Assembly: GCA_033002965.1 (NCBI GenBank)
Contig: JAURVB010014137.1
Span: 101,249 to 165,248, forward strand
Length of the DNA stretch: 64,000 nt
Origin: Piper betle
Lineage: Eukaryota > Streptophyta > Magnoliopsida > Piperales > Piperaceae
Direction: 5' to 3'
Below, in pieces: positions 21,956 to 34,600 of this stretch (positions are counted from its first letter, which is position 1; each line of letters starts with the position of its first letter). The notes beneath the pieces are model-generated. The model ran no database searches and was not told the DNA's origin. It was given only the letters and a program-made list of their open reading frames with translations. The translations under genes and the position numbers were made by a program.

Positions 21956-24782
21956 ATGGGTTTCCGTCTCCTCCTCTCCGTGAAGGGCTTCTCCCCCGTT
22001 CGCGCATCCTCCCCCACCTCCACTTCTGTTCATCAACCCTCCTCGCCGTCACCATCGTCTTCTTCATCTTACTCAAGTCAGTTCATTATTATAGTGAATA
22101 GTTGGTCGTAGTTATGATATTACGAGGTATGTTGGGTTTGGATTATGGGTTTCTACTGCTTTCTACTTTTTGCGGGCGTTTTATATTAATGCTTTTATGT
22201 GTTGGGTGGTGATTACTATTAGTTCAGGATGTATTGAGTCATTTCAGTTTTGAGTTGTTATATTTCGGCAATGTGTGGGTGCAACCTTGGTATAATGCAG
22301 CATGGGGGCAGGATGTCTTTTCCAGAATCAATCACAATTTCTAATTCTTTGATTATCATTTTTTGTGTTTATTAATAGATGCTGTTGGGTCAATGGTTAA
22401 TGTACTTTATGTTGAATACTTTCCCTTTTTTTATGATCAAAGTGTGTATAAGTTGGTTAGTATTTTGTCGAGAGTGTTGGACATTTGATTCGTGTTTGCA
22501 TTCTCAATCATGGTCGGGAATTGGGGATAATGTTTTGCTGACTTTGGGTGGTGATGCCTGTCTTTCAAACTTCCTAGACAATTTTGGCAGTGCTTCTTTT
22601 GATTGGCCAATCTCTTCTATGTATCACTTATAAAGTGGATTGGGTAATGTAAATGTGAGTTGTTCTATTCCATAATGAATAAGTTCAAAAAATATCTTGG
22701 GTGTAATACAGCATGGGGCAGGGTTGCTTTCCTGGAATCAACCACAGCATCTACTCTTTCTGCCATTCCCAGAGAGTGGGAGCTTGCCCAGGGGCAGACA
22801 ATTGAACCTTGTAAAAGTCCAACAGGGGTTAAGGGAAATCCTCTCAGCGGCAATAGAACATTTCTAGATCAAGAGGTAAGTTGTTATGACTAGTATACTG
22901 GAAATAGCTGTAATTTACTTCGACATAATCTGAGAATTGCTTCTTGACATTGTTTCGCATGTCATTTTTCTTTTTTCCTTTTTCCTTTTTTTTTGAAAAA
23001 TATGTCAGGCAAACAACAGAAAGGAAGAGTCAGACATGAAGATTTTGCATCAATTGGATTTTAATTCTTTCCATTATGACAATTTAATGGAAGGCTTGGA
23101 GAAAATGGAAGATATTACTAACAATTCAGACGTGATGAGCTTGGAAAAAGAAATCCTTAAGCATATTGAAATGTTGGGAGCTCTTGATCTTTTTCGTGCC
23201 TGTCTATCCAGGATGACAAGGACCCTTTCAATTGAAAGTTTCCCTGCTTCTCCTCTCAATGCTGAGTGTAAAGACAACTCTGCTCCCTTAATGACTTTGC
23301 ATTCGGAGAAAATTATCGTTCCTTCTGGAAGAAAAATGATAAGGAAGTTGAAGAGGCAACACTCGGTAAGAGTTTTACAGGAGTCCTGTTCTTCTACTTT
23401 CCTGGATGTTGCTTCAAGAGATGGTGGATACCTACATAGTGCATTGAGTCCTAAAAGAACACGACAATCACTTGCTAAAAGTGAAGCCAAGATGTCAAAA
23501 TGGGTAAAGGTAATGCAGGATATGTTGTTTTATGTGTCTAATTATATGTTTTGTGGTAGCCATGAATTGATGAATTTTGGGTTCTGTTTCTATAGGAGGT
23601 TGCCAGATTGGAGAAGATACAAGCAAATTTGAAAGAGAAAGTTGGAAATGTGAGCTTCAGTACTTGGGCTGAAGCTACTGGAATTAAGAAAGAAGTACTG
23701 CATAAGCATTTGTATTTTGGTTGGCATTGCAGAGATAAGCTTTTGAAGAGTACCAGACCTTTGGTTTTGTACCTAGCAAGACTATATCGAGGGCAAGGAG
23801 TTTCCATTGATGACCTACTTCAGGTATTCATTGTCTTGCATCTTTAGGAATATGTTTCAATTTGTTTTTATTTAAAGAACTGCATACGCTAAGTAAATTT
23901 TTATTACATTTTGACCTCAGGCAGGCAATATTGGTGTTCTTGAAGGGGCAGAAAGGTTTGATCAAACAAAAGGGTACCGATTTGCTACTTATGTTCAATA
24001 TTGGATAAGGAAGTTAATGTCAACACTTGTAGCTCGTCATGCAAGAGTAATACAAATGCCGGTATGGAACACTCAATTCTATTCCAAAGGGGTGTCTCTT
24101 TTTCTATTGTGAACGAGACTAAGTGCTTGTAACTTGTTTTCTCAGTTGAGGCTAAATGAAGCCATCACAAAAATGAAGAAAGCTAGACGAGTTCTTTATA
24201 ACCACTATGGTAGTTACCCATGTGATGAAGAAATATCGGTTTATACTGGCATTTCACTGTCAAATGTTAGGCTCGCAAGAAAGTGTTCACGAGTTCCAGT
24301 CTCACTTGACCAAAAAGTGGGAGAAGGCATGAGTGTAAAATTCATGGTAATCATCTAAACTTCTTTTTCTGCTTTTAAATTGTCTAATTTTTCTCAAACC
24401 TTGAATTAATATGTTGTCTCTTGCCCCGTGTAAATAATTCATGATTCCTCTTGCTCTCTTAATGCATAGTTCTCTGCTGTGTTTCATATTTAAAATACAG
24501 GAAGTTATACCAGACACATCAGTAAGCACTCCGGAAGAGATTGCTATGAGACATAACATGATAAAGGAAATTCACGAGATTTTAGGAGGGTTGAATCAAA
24601 GAGAGAGGCGGATACTTGTCCTTAGGTATGGGCTAATAGAAGGCAAATACGAGTCTCTTGAGGAGATAGGCAAGGTTTATAAGGTAAGCAAGGAATGGAT
24701 TAGAAGAATTGAAAAGGTTGCTTTGAAAAAGATAAAGACAGCAGAAATACAATCTAGGTTAGACCCTTTCCAACGTTTGTAG
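21956..24782 (+). CDS. Plastid RNA polymerase sigma factor (sigma-70 family, SIG), seven exons
   Basis: This nuclear-encoded sigma factor would direct the plastid-encoded RNA polymerase to promoters. Exons: 21956-22076, 22712-22875, 23009-23509, 23596-23823, 23921-24061, 24146-24346, 24501-24782; all phases agree, giving 545 residues. The N-terminus ([20 protein letters not shown], then Ser/Pro-rich) looks like a chloroplast transit peptide. Exon 3 is an unconserved linker. Region 2 spans [20 protein letters not shown] through [16 protein letters not shown] and [10 protein letters not shown] (the usual YWWIR is YWIRK here); region 3 is [20 protein letters not shown] onward; region 4 is [20 protein letters not shown], then [20 protein letters not shown] (helix-turn-helix). 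I cannot assign the SIG1-SIG6 subclass from memory. ATG 21857 would extend the N-terminus by 33 residues. The frame is intact. Confidence 0.93.
22288..22345 (+). pseudogene. Decayed duplicate of sigma-factor exon 2 start inside intron 1
   Basis: The sequence TATAATGCAGCATGGGGGCA followed by GGATGTCTTTTCCAGAATCA parallels the true exon 2 border TGTAATACAGCATGGGGCAG followed by GGTTGCTTTCCTGGAATCAA at 22702-22743. Acceptor AG, first codons and the CAATCACA block all recur, but an extra G and several substitutions break the frame. It looks like a partial exon duplication that has decayed. Similarity was judged by eye. Confidence 0.6.
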
Positions 24783-24964
24783 TCCATGATTTCGACTGCA
24801 TTTCTGCTGTGAGAGACTTTCCACAATAGAACCTACATATGGAGAAAGTTCAGGAAAGATTAGACAAGTTATTTCTTCTGCAGAACGGTGTGATTGGACA
24901 GAAGATTTGTGAGGTAAAATTTGCCCCTGGTTGGGGATTGAATATAATCAAATAGAATAAATAG

Positions 24965-25005
<41 letters not shown>

Positions 25006-26135
25006 TTTTGGCAGTTGTAGCCATTTGTTTATATTACACTAGGATTGTATTGACATTGAAATGTTGAATTTGAATCTTCCTTTTTCAGCACATGATGCAT
25101 TTTTGTTTGAAGAAAAAGTTGGCATATATTGTATCTAGAAATGATTGTAATAAAAAAAACTGGTGATGTACTTGAAGCAAATGCTTATTCTTGAACAATA
25201 AAGCTAAGGTTTTGTTTCTTTTCCCTAATCTGATATGGTGACGCGGCTATTTATTTATTTTATCTTTCTAAAAACCTTTTTCCATGAGAGATATTTCTTT
25301 GTAATTGAAAATAATTAGTGTCAGTGAGTGGGACTGTAAACAAGTGAGTTGAGTGAAGTATCTCTCTGTTTAGTTTGATTCCAAAGGAGTTGGCTTGTGT
25401 CTGATCTGATATGAGGTTATTTTCTTGTTTATTTGAGCAAGCGTTCAAACTCGATTGATTTGAGTTGAGTTGAGTTGAACCCTTTAATGGGTATATCAAG
25501 TACAAATTCCATCTACAAGTAAAAGCAGTATATGCAATGTCAGTGATATATAAATGATCACACATAAATAATGATGTATTGAATAAACAAATTAAGCTAA
25601 AAAATTAAACTTAGCTGAATATTATGTCCAAACTGAATGTATCAAGCACGAATTTTGAAGTTGATGTAAGCTTGTCTTATTGTTTTGTGAAAAATGAAAA
25701 GGATTATCAAACAAGTTTTGCAAGTATGACTTTGAACATCTTAGACGATTTCTACAAATTAAACCTAGAAAAATAATAGTAATAAGTATTTGTTTATAAC
25801 ATTTTGTACCTATCACCGATCACTTCGAGTAACTCGTAACAACCAATTAGATTTTAAAATGACCCAAATCTAAAATTAAAATTTCTCCATATTTTTTAGG
25901 ATTTATGCTGAAAATCTGATCAATAATGGCTGTGGAATCACAAATTCCTTCATTACAGTCAAAGAAAATACTTTAATTTTTACCAGGGTTTTTTATAAAA
26001 ACAGGTAAACGGGTAATTGGGTGACTGGGTCGGCCTGGGCCGAACCCGTTTACCACCCACGATTCCGTTTCTCTCCTCTTTCCGGCGTTCGCTCCTCTTC
26101 CCCGAGAAGCGGCGGTGCTGTGTCCGGCGCCGACC
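24783..26135. other. Sigma-factor 3' flank, (TA)n microsatellite, RRM-gene promoter
   Basis: A perfect (TA)n tract of about 33 bases lies at 24968-25001. The remainder is AT-rich until about 26000, where a GC-rich leader (26020-26135) precedes the RRM gene. A short run of GAGTTGAGTTGAGTTGA (25461-25477) is a simple repeat. No gene seen. Confidence 0.5.
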
Positions 26136-29100
26136 ATGGACGGCCGAGCATTGGCGGCTCCGGCGGCCGCCGCCCACAGCGCGCCGCGGGTCGCATACTA
26201 CGCCTCCTACGACGCTCCGGTCGACCCCTACCGCCCTGCCTACGCCCACCACCTGGCCTACCCCGTCCCCCAACCGAGGCCGACGCCGCCGTCGCACCAG
26301 GCTAAGGCGGCCATCCTTCGCCCCTAACAGCAGCACATTCACACGCCGCACGTCTCCCATCTCCCTAAAGATGTCTCCGCCCTCGAAGCTCACAACCTCT
26401 TCCGCCTTCGGCCGGGGTTCCAGACTTGTCAGCTCAAGTTCACTGGCCAAGGCAATCAGGTCCCTTTTCCATCCTTTTTTTTCAGCTTTTTTTTGGCTTC
26501 TGAAGTGAGAAAGTTCACATTCAATCACGCCCCCCCCCCCCCGTCCCGTCCTAGTGCAGGTTGTTGCATTTGCGGCGTTTTACGATCATTATGCAGCTGT
26601 AGCGGCCATGAGCCAGCTAAATGTGAGGGATTTAAGTTTTGTGATATTTTGTGGATTCGTTTTTGGTAGGATTTCTGAAATTAAAGCCATTTGCTAGTCT
26701 GTATCAAATTGTGGACAAAATGTTGAGAAAATATAAAATGTGTGGTTGGTCACCCCTCTTTAAGTTTTTTTGCACGTTTGCAGTTTACTTAAGAGCTATT
26801 TCTATGTCTGTTGTTAACATGTTCAAAGACCGGTCATCTGGTTATCTCCGTGCTGTAGCTTTTTTTAATGAAATTCCTTGCTTATTGACCGTGTTTTTTC
26901 CAGCTTCATTAATCAAAATTTAAAAGTGAATCAGTGGAATTATCACGTTGTCTCCGTACCTTCATTCCCAGTAGATGTTGAGAAGGTGAAAATTCCAGTA
27001 AGGATCTAGGGTTGATGATAGCATTAAGTGCAGTAATGTAATCAAAGGAATGTAAAGCAACAAGCCGGCAATCATTAGGGTTTTACTACCTTAAATTTTT
27101 TGCAATTTAATGGCAGTTGACAATTTTGTCACCATTTGTTTTGAGACACCACACAGATCATACACTTTGTACTTCATCAATGCTTTATGAAATCAAGGCC
27201 ACAAGTGCCGTGGCTTCTCTTCTACTATTGACTTTTTTCCTAGCAACTCTAGTCGTCAAAGAGTTTGGATTCATCAGATTCAAGCTAATAAGTCAGTGAG
27301 ACCATGTGCGCATTGTCACAACATGTGTATTTAAGGTTTTTTTCCATGGTGGTTATGTAGATTTATTTATTTATTTTCATCCATGGTTTTGATTTTCGAA
27401 CTCCTTGGTTGTTGGTACAGACTGATCAAAATCTAGTCCCCTCAATTCCTTGGACTAACGAGCCATCACAACCTGCTTTTTATCTTTACTTCTGTTCTTT
27501 TGTATTAGAATTTGTCATAGCAGTTACTAATATTTCAGGGTCGGTTATTTGACCCTGAAACTGGAGCAACACTGCATGTCGAATTGGCAAGATCAAATTC
27601 ACGCATCAGAGTACCCGAAGGTGCTACGTTACCCTATTCATTTAAAAGTGGTCAATGAACTTTTAGCTCAGTTTTTGTTTCAAAGGGTGCTTCATGTTTA
27701 TGCTCATTAAATAAGGTCTTCTTGTGTCCTTTAGATTAGCTTGTCTATAATTACCTTCGTTGAGTAATATGCTAGTGGCAAACATTTATGTACCAGCTTT
27801 TTATCTTTATTTTTGTTTCTGTGGTGCTGTTATGTTCCTCAATGTTCATTCACCTCCTTATTATTTGATTAGGATTTATCTTGTTGTATGTAGGACCTGG
27901 AATTTATGCAATCATTGATGAAAGAAATATAACTTTGACTCAATCTCAGGAAGTCGAGAAGGATGATGGTAATAACCTTTTCAAGGACAAAATTTTTAAA
28001 CAATTCTTATAAACTTGATCTTCGACGTTGTGCAATAAATTCTTTAACTATGCTAATTTAGTCTCTCTTATTCTGGGAGTTTTTTGTTCCTTATAGAATA
28101 AAACTTGGTGCATTCAAATTGCCGAAGATAGGCTTCTTTATTTTTCTCCCAGTTGTTCCCAATAAGAGGAATAACTGTGGACCCAGGCAATGGATGAGGC
28201 ACTAACTTACCCCCCTATAGGATGCTTTACATCAGAAATAATTGGGAAATTAATAGTAAAGATTTTATTACGTTTTATTATTGATTTACAAGCACTCAAA
28301 TTACTTAGTCCCTTCGCCCAGCTCAAATTTGGAATTTCTAGTTCTAGAAGTTGTTTATGCACTCGGAAGATACTTCTCTCAGCCAAATGTACCATGCCAG
28401 GAATGTTGTTGCATGCTTTGCTTACGATTATCACATATAACCCACAATACATGAACAACACATCTCACATTCACTTTTTGGCACATTTGCACGCACAGGA
28501 GATGGTGGATCAGAATCATCCGATGAACCATCTGACTCTGATAATTCTAATCCCAGTCACGGGGACGATTCTATTGCTGCAACACGGAGATCTAAATGCA
28601 TGCGCTTCACAATAACATAGATATTATCCATTTGCTTACAATCTGTCCTATGGATAGGATTGTGGATGATGCCAAAATTATCACCGTGCTTAGAATATGC
28701 CGCTTTCATGGCTTTTATTACTTGCCCTCTAACGTTTTACCTTTCTATATTCAGTGGTGACGTTGCTGGTTGTTAGGATAATGATACAGTTGCAGTAAAT
28801 GTTAGTTGGAAGCTATTTGTAAATCTGTCACGATTCTTTCTTCTTCTTCTTCTTCACTTCTTTGCTGAACTTGTTGGAACAGCAAAATAAGTCTGTTGTA
28901 CCTGAATGTTCAACTTTGTTCATCGCTAGCCTAGGTCCAACGTGCATTGAAGAAGAAATGAAAGAAGAATTATTTAAGTGTGTTTTCATTCAAGTGTCGT
29001 TTCCTTGATTCTGCTCTTTTAGCCCTCTTTATTCGAATTTATTGTTGTTTTCATGCTCAAATCTTTATTTTCACTTTCCTCACTGTCTTTTGATGCAATT

Positions 29101-29189
29101 TCATGATCCTTCAAATTAGATACCAAGGGTTCCGTGTAGTCAGAATGCGGTCAAGAGGATCAATGCCAGTTGCCTTTGCTGACTTTGTA
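26136..29189 (+). pseudogene. Two-RRM RNA-binding protein gene, degraded and truncated
   Basis: The reading frame fragments match a plant RRM family with paired RRMs. Exon-like blocks: 26136-26459, 26560-26622, 27539-27620, 27894-27968, 28499-28620, 28883-28977, 29120-29189. RRM1 is recognisable: HLPKDVSALEAHNLFRLRPG, QTCQLKFTGQGNQ, VVAFAAFYDHYAAVAAMSQL, RLFDPETGATLHVELARSNS. RRM2 begins ECSTLFIASLGPTC and runs to VRMRSRGSMPVAFADFV, then stops. Three defects are visible. A TAA (26325-26327) ends the frame after 63 residues, just before RRM1. The fifth block runs into TAG at 28618 without a GT donor that keeps phase with the next block. The second half of RRM2 (RNP1-distal part and C-terminus) is not found. 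I call it a pseudogene; a short 63-residue product or an assembly error are alternatives. Confidence 0.8.
26530..26542 (+). repeat. Poly-C tract of 13 bases in RRM-gene intron 1
   Basis: A 13-base C homopolymer lies just before the acceptor of the first intron. Such runs are error-prone to sequence and are noted because several genes here have lesions at similar tracts. Confidence 0.9.
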
Positions 29190-29288
29190 GTAAGTGTCTT
29201 ATAAGTAAACAGCACTGATGTTTTTTAATAGATGCAGTAAATGTGATAAATAAGTTGCTGAATGGCACTCTCTCTGTGTGTTGACAAG

Positions 29289-29572
29289 CGGTTGGTATCT
29301 AAAAAATAACTTTGCTACACTTTTTTGAGCCTTTAAATGTATAATATTATCCTCTCAACATAGACTGCTGAAGTTTTAAAGAAACTGGGGAATTCTCTTT
29401 GCCTTTTTACTAGAGATTGACGTCTAAAACAATGTTGCTGGGCCTCTTTATGCTTTCAAATACAGAACTCTATCTTCTGAATGCGTAGTGCAGAAGTTTA
29501 AATAAGTTCCTCAATGATTTTCTACCTCCGCCTTTTGACTAGAAATTGATGTCTAAGATTCATGATGTTTTA
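29289..29572 (+). repeat. Imperfect tandem duplication, ~130 bp unit
   Basis: A first unit beginning GTATCTAAAAAATAACTTTG and ending CTTTTTACTAGAGATTGAC is followed by a diverged unit beginning GTCTAAAACAATGTTGCTGG and ending CTTTTGACTAGAAATTGAT, then a third start GTCTAAGATTCATGATG. It lies downstream of the truncated RRM2, where the missing exon would be expected. Confidence 0.65.
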
Positions 29573-30837
29573 CTTAACAGCGGCAATAGGAAATCCCAAA
29601 AGCGCCGCTGTTATTTAGTTCAACAGCCTCATACATGAAGTGCCCGATCATGAAGAGTAATAGGGTAGTGTCGATCATTTTGCACCGGCGGTTCCAGTAA
29701 CTATAACTTATAACTTTTAAGCCATATGGCAGCAACTCTTAATCTTACAGGGTGCCCTTCTAAATTATTATTTTATTAACCGTATAAAAGTTATAAATTA
29801 TGATTTAAGTAGAACTAATATTATATTTTTTCCTTCCATGATTTAAAGTATCCCGTCGGCAATCAAGCCGAAGGTTATCTATGAGATTGTTAAAAAATTT
29901 GATGAGGACACTTAATCCTAAAGCAGAGGCTTCTGATGCTAACTTATTGGCATTAACCCACTAAACATTTTGATTCTTCTAATTCGAAGAGCAGAGTGAG
30001 ACCTCTTTGTAAGATCGAAAAAAATAAAATCTTGAATTAGGAGTTTTTAATTTTGATTATCTAAAAAAAAATAATCGGGTTCTGTTCGTTGTCGACTCGG
30101 GTGACATTCGCCGCTTTTTAACGGAGGTGCGTCTGTTGGGCTGTTGTTCGACCGGACATGGTGGGCCCCACCACAATATTTAAAACAAACGGATGATTAA
30201 AAATCCAATAAAAAATTACAATCAAATAAAATTAATTAATAAGCCTGCAATGAAAAATCAAACTTTAAAACATATCTTGATAATATTATGATAGGAAAAT
30301 TAGTATCCGTTGATATTCACGTGAATTGTGAATTAAGATGATTTGATGATGAGGACAATTTTATGTAAGTTAAAAAAATACAGGTATATGATGTTAATAG
30401 ATGACTAAATTTATACGATATGGATACAAATTATGAACCTATTTTAAAACACCTGGAAAATAATAATTAATTATCTCATCACTTACTCGGGATTAATTTT
30501 ATGCATTGTAGCCTGATTCACAAAAAATAAAGATCATTTTACTTTTAATCCAACAGTAAAGTACACAATTATTTGGTTTTGTTGTGAAGTAACATGACAT
30601 CATTAAAAAAAATCATAATTAAGCATGATGGATGTTTCGAGACCTTAATGCCTTATTCCATGAGAAGATCAAATTATAAACTTTGTCACGGGCATCTTTA
30701 GTAAAATTAATTTTTTGGGAAAATAAAGTTTCCACTCATCAATAATAAGCTCTAAACTGCTAGTAAAAAGCTTTAATTTGCGATAGTCACTATTAAGACA
30801 ACATTCTAACTAATGATACATTTGTTCCATTTAAGAC
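29573..30837. other. AT-rich intergenic sequence
   Basis: At 29579-29612 a short inverted repeat (CAGCGGC...GCCGCTG) could fold into a hairpin and may be the core of a small DNA element. The rest is AT-rich with no gene seen. Confidence 0.45.
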
Positions 30838-31155
30838 AATACTTGATTTTACTCGGTAACTAAGCGAGAAGAGAGATTTATTATAAGAACCTACAAAAAA
30901 AGTAATTATTATATTTGACAAAAATAAATTAAAATATAAAAAAAGGTCGATTAAACCTAATTCTATAATTTGTCTAATATCGCCCAAGTCTAAACGAAAA
31001 GAAAATACTTTGTTGCACCTAATTTTACTCGGTGACTAAACAAAAGAGAGATTTCTTATAAGATTCTATGGAAAAAAATTAATTATTATATTTGATAAAA
31101 TTAAATTAAGAATAAATTAAAATGATTAAAAGGTCGATTAAACCTGATTCTATCT
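30838..31155 (+). repeat. Imperfect direct repeat, ~175-bp period
   Basis: The block 30840-30968 (TTTTACTCGGTAACTAAGCG, then GAGAGATTTATTATAAGA, ending AGGTCGATTAAACCTAATTC) recurs diverged at about 31020-31155 (TTTTACTCGGTGACTAAACA, ending AGGTCGATTAAACCTGATTC). Confidence 0.8.
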
Positions 31156-31694
31156 ATAAAAAAAATTGCTTTCTTTTTCTTAAAAAAAAAAACCTACCCT
31201 TATAAAAACCATCCATAAAGAAACATCAGTCACCAAACATCATCAAAATCGTTTTTTTTATATAAAAAAAAGAACTTTAAAAAGACAAAAATCCAATACA
31301 AAAAAAATGAAAAGACAAAAAAAAAAAAAAGTAAAAGAAGAGAGGAAAGAGTAAAGCAAAGTGCAGTGCCTCAGCTGTCTCGTCACTCACCCGCTACTCA
31401 CTTCCTCTCTTCTTCCCCATTTTCCACTCAAAACTCCAATTCCAAGATCTGCTCCTTCCCCAACTACCTTCTCCTACTTCTTCTACTGCCATGGATCTTC
31501 AGCACCTTCCCTTTCAAGTCCTGCATTGCTCCACCCTGTCTCCGATCCATTGGGTCTTTTAGTTTTCTGGGTCTATATTTGTACTCCTCTCATGGAGGGG
31601 GAGCCGAAAGGTACCGTCTTGCTCTGCATTCCCGCCCCGAGCTGGCCGTGTCTTGCTGCCGGGTGTCGCTGCGCTTGCTGATGCTTTGGAGAAG

Positions 31695-34600
31695 ATGCGG
31701 CAGCTGCTGGCGCTCCCGTTGGTGCTGCTCGCTTGTTGCCTTCGTCGCGTCTTCTCTTTACATGGTGATTTGTGTGGTGTTGGTGTGTGTGTGTGTGTGT
31801 TTTTTTCTGCTCGCTGGTTGGTACTGGTTTGCGAGTGGGATTAGTTTGTTGGCTGTTTGCTGTCGGTTGTATGGAATTGGCATTGTGGGTGGTTTATGGC
31901 TTACGAGTTGGTGTGTGGGCATGATAAAGTCTGAGGCTTTGCTAATTGAAGGGGGAGCTTTGCAGTGTTTAACGCGTTGCTTGTATTGTTCGAGGTTGTT
32001 GTGATGGGCATCTTATATTCACCTGCATTTTCTACCTCTTTACCACTTGCCAACTATGCATTTCTAGGAGTTTTTGGATCATAAATTTTGTGAAGCTTTG
32101 TTGGAATCAGATGAAAGGACAGTAGACATCTTGGAAATTTAAAGAGGGAAAAGATTTTCACCCTGCTTGTTATAATGTTTACTTGTAGCTCATTGTTAGG
32201 AAAGTTACCTGGATTTGGAGTACTGGGTAATTGGCATCTTATTATGTGCTCACTTTTTTGCCACAACATGAGACTAACTTTTTGTTCGGCTTAATTCAGA
32301 GGATGTTATCAAATGTTGACATGTTATTCCTACTAAATGTTGATTGATCTCACGGAAGTGTAATCATTGTGTCGTAACTAGTTCTGGGAACGATTTATGA
32401 TGCAGGATACGTGCAATACCCAATAAACCTCCCTCCTTCACTGCTTCCCGAACTGCCACCCGCAGATAAAGTGACCTCGGTGATTACTGGTATGCTATTT
32501 ATTGTAGGCGATATTCCATAGTGAGGCACAGAATTTTATGTTTGCAAATAATTCGTCTGGTGGTTTATATATTTATGTTTATATGACAATGGCATCCCTA
32601 GCTATGCCCCTTCGCGCAAGTGTAGATTGATAGTTTACATTAATGACCTTCCTGGCTTGTTCGACAGAAAATATAATGCATAACCGCATTTCATTTGGCA
32701 AATAAAGTATCAATTCACAGGGGAGGTCTTAAGTCCATCCGTAAGTCTTTTGGGTGCATACACGAAAGTTCATATCTTCATGATGATAGAGATACAACCA
32801 TATCAATTGGACGGCTAGAAATTCTCTGGTTTTTAAGTTAGGGAAATATTTGTTTGGCCATGCGACAATGATTGATTTATTGAATAAATACTTGGCCATG
32901 GATATTCTAACCATGAATTGAGGTGTGTATTCACACTTGGAATTTTCTATGGAAGACATACTAGCGTTGCTTATGTGTGATATCTACCAGTGTCCACCAT
33001 GTTGAACAGAAAATAATCTTACAGGGTTAAACAGCAAGGAGGCCAGTGTAGGCACCTTCAATTCCACCTAAACATAGTATACAGACACTTTTTGTTTCCA
33101 TTGCTGTTTGTTTGTAGAAAGAAAGCCAATGTAGAAAAATAAGCACATATAGTTTGCATAAATACTCTCACTCGTGAAGCTAAGGAGTTGCTCTGAATCT
33201 TTCTGATGTCTCTTTCGCAGCATACCTAATTGTGCTTTTTCTCAGCATACCTAATTGTGCTTCAGATTCGTTGTGAATACAACCCAGTGTCTAAACTCTA
33301 ATCTAACTGCTTCCATGCAACACAATTTTTTTTGTATTGTTAACTCTTGAAATTGCTATTTATTTCTGTAGAAGACACCTCTTTTGCAAGTAAGCTACAG
33401 TCAATGTTCTTTATGAGGAAATCAGAAAAACATTCCATTGTTGGGCCAACCTTCTCCACTCAAGGTTTTAAACATTCTAACCCTTCGTTTATATGACATG
33501 GTAATTTGTTTGGTCCATGATTATAGTTGTCAATATAATTTATCTTTGAATTCCTTTATCAGGTTCTCCTCATACCTTGACTAATGTGGATTCATCACTT
33601 ATTTTTCAAGAATCTTTTTTACATCCACCAGCAGCCATTGCTCCCTCTCAAGGTTTGATTTTGACTTCTTTACTTGTTAGCATCTTGCCGGTCTTAGCTT
33701 GGTCTTGGATTGCAGCAGGGGAATTTTCAAATCAACCTACAGCCTGAAATGGGATAACTTATGCTCTATTTTTCTTTTTCTAGTGTAACCCAATCCTGAA
33801 TTGAATACTTGAATTATTATTTAATTTGATTGTAATGCTTGGTATTTTTTCATGCTTTCTTAGTGGCTTGTAATGAATTTTGCAGTTAGTGTAACTCCAA
33901 CATGGGCAAAAAAGTTTTCCCAGGGTCCATCATCTGCACCTGCGTTTCCTCCTGTCTACAAGGGTATTTGATTTATCTTGTTCTGGTGTTATTCCGCTGT
34001 CATTATCAATTATTCTGAGGCATAAAACTCAACTTATCCAGGTCACGCTCCCAGTCCAAGAAGAGCAGGATCAAAGCATCACCATAGAGTCTCCCCACCC
34101 TCAATCAGTCCAACTCATGCCCAAGGTGTGTCTTTAATAGCTGAAGTTTTTATGTTTTCCTCATGTTTACCTGACTTTGCTTGTTTATTAAAGTAAAACT
34201 CATTCCTTTTTACAGGCTGCGAGCAACTCAGTTGTTCTGATCCATATACAGCAACTCCAATTGGGTCACCATGTGGTTGTGTACAGCCCATTCAAGTAGA
34301 ACTCAATCTTGGGGTTGCTCCATTTGAGGTCTTCCCCCTAATTCAAGAGTTAGAGATTGAGGTGGCGGCAGGCACATACCTGAAACAAAGTCAAGTGAAA
34401 ATAATGGGCGCAAATGCTGATAGTATGGATCAGGGGAAAACAGTAGTTGATATATATTTGGTCCCCCTAGGCAATAAGTTTGATAATACAACTGCTTTGC
34501 TAATTTACGAGAGGTTTTGGCAAAACAAGATTATCTTAAACATGACGTTGTTTGGTGGTTACGATGTAGTTTATGTCCGTTACCCAGGTGATGTTGTCCA

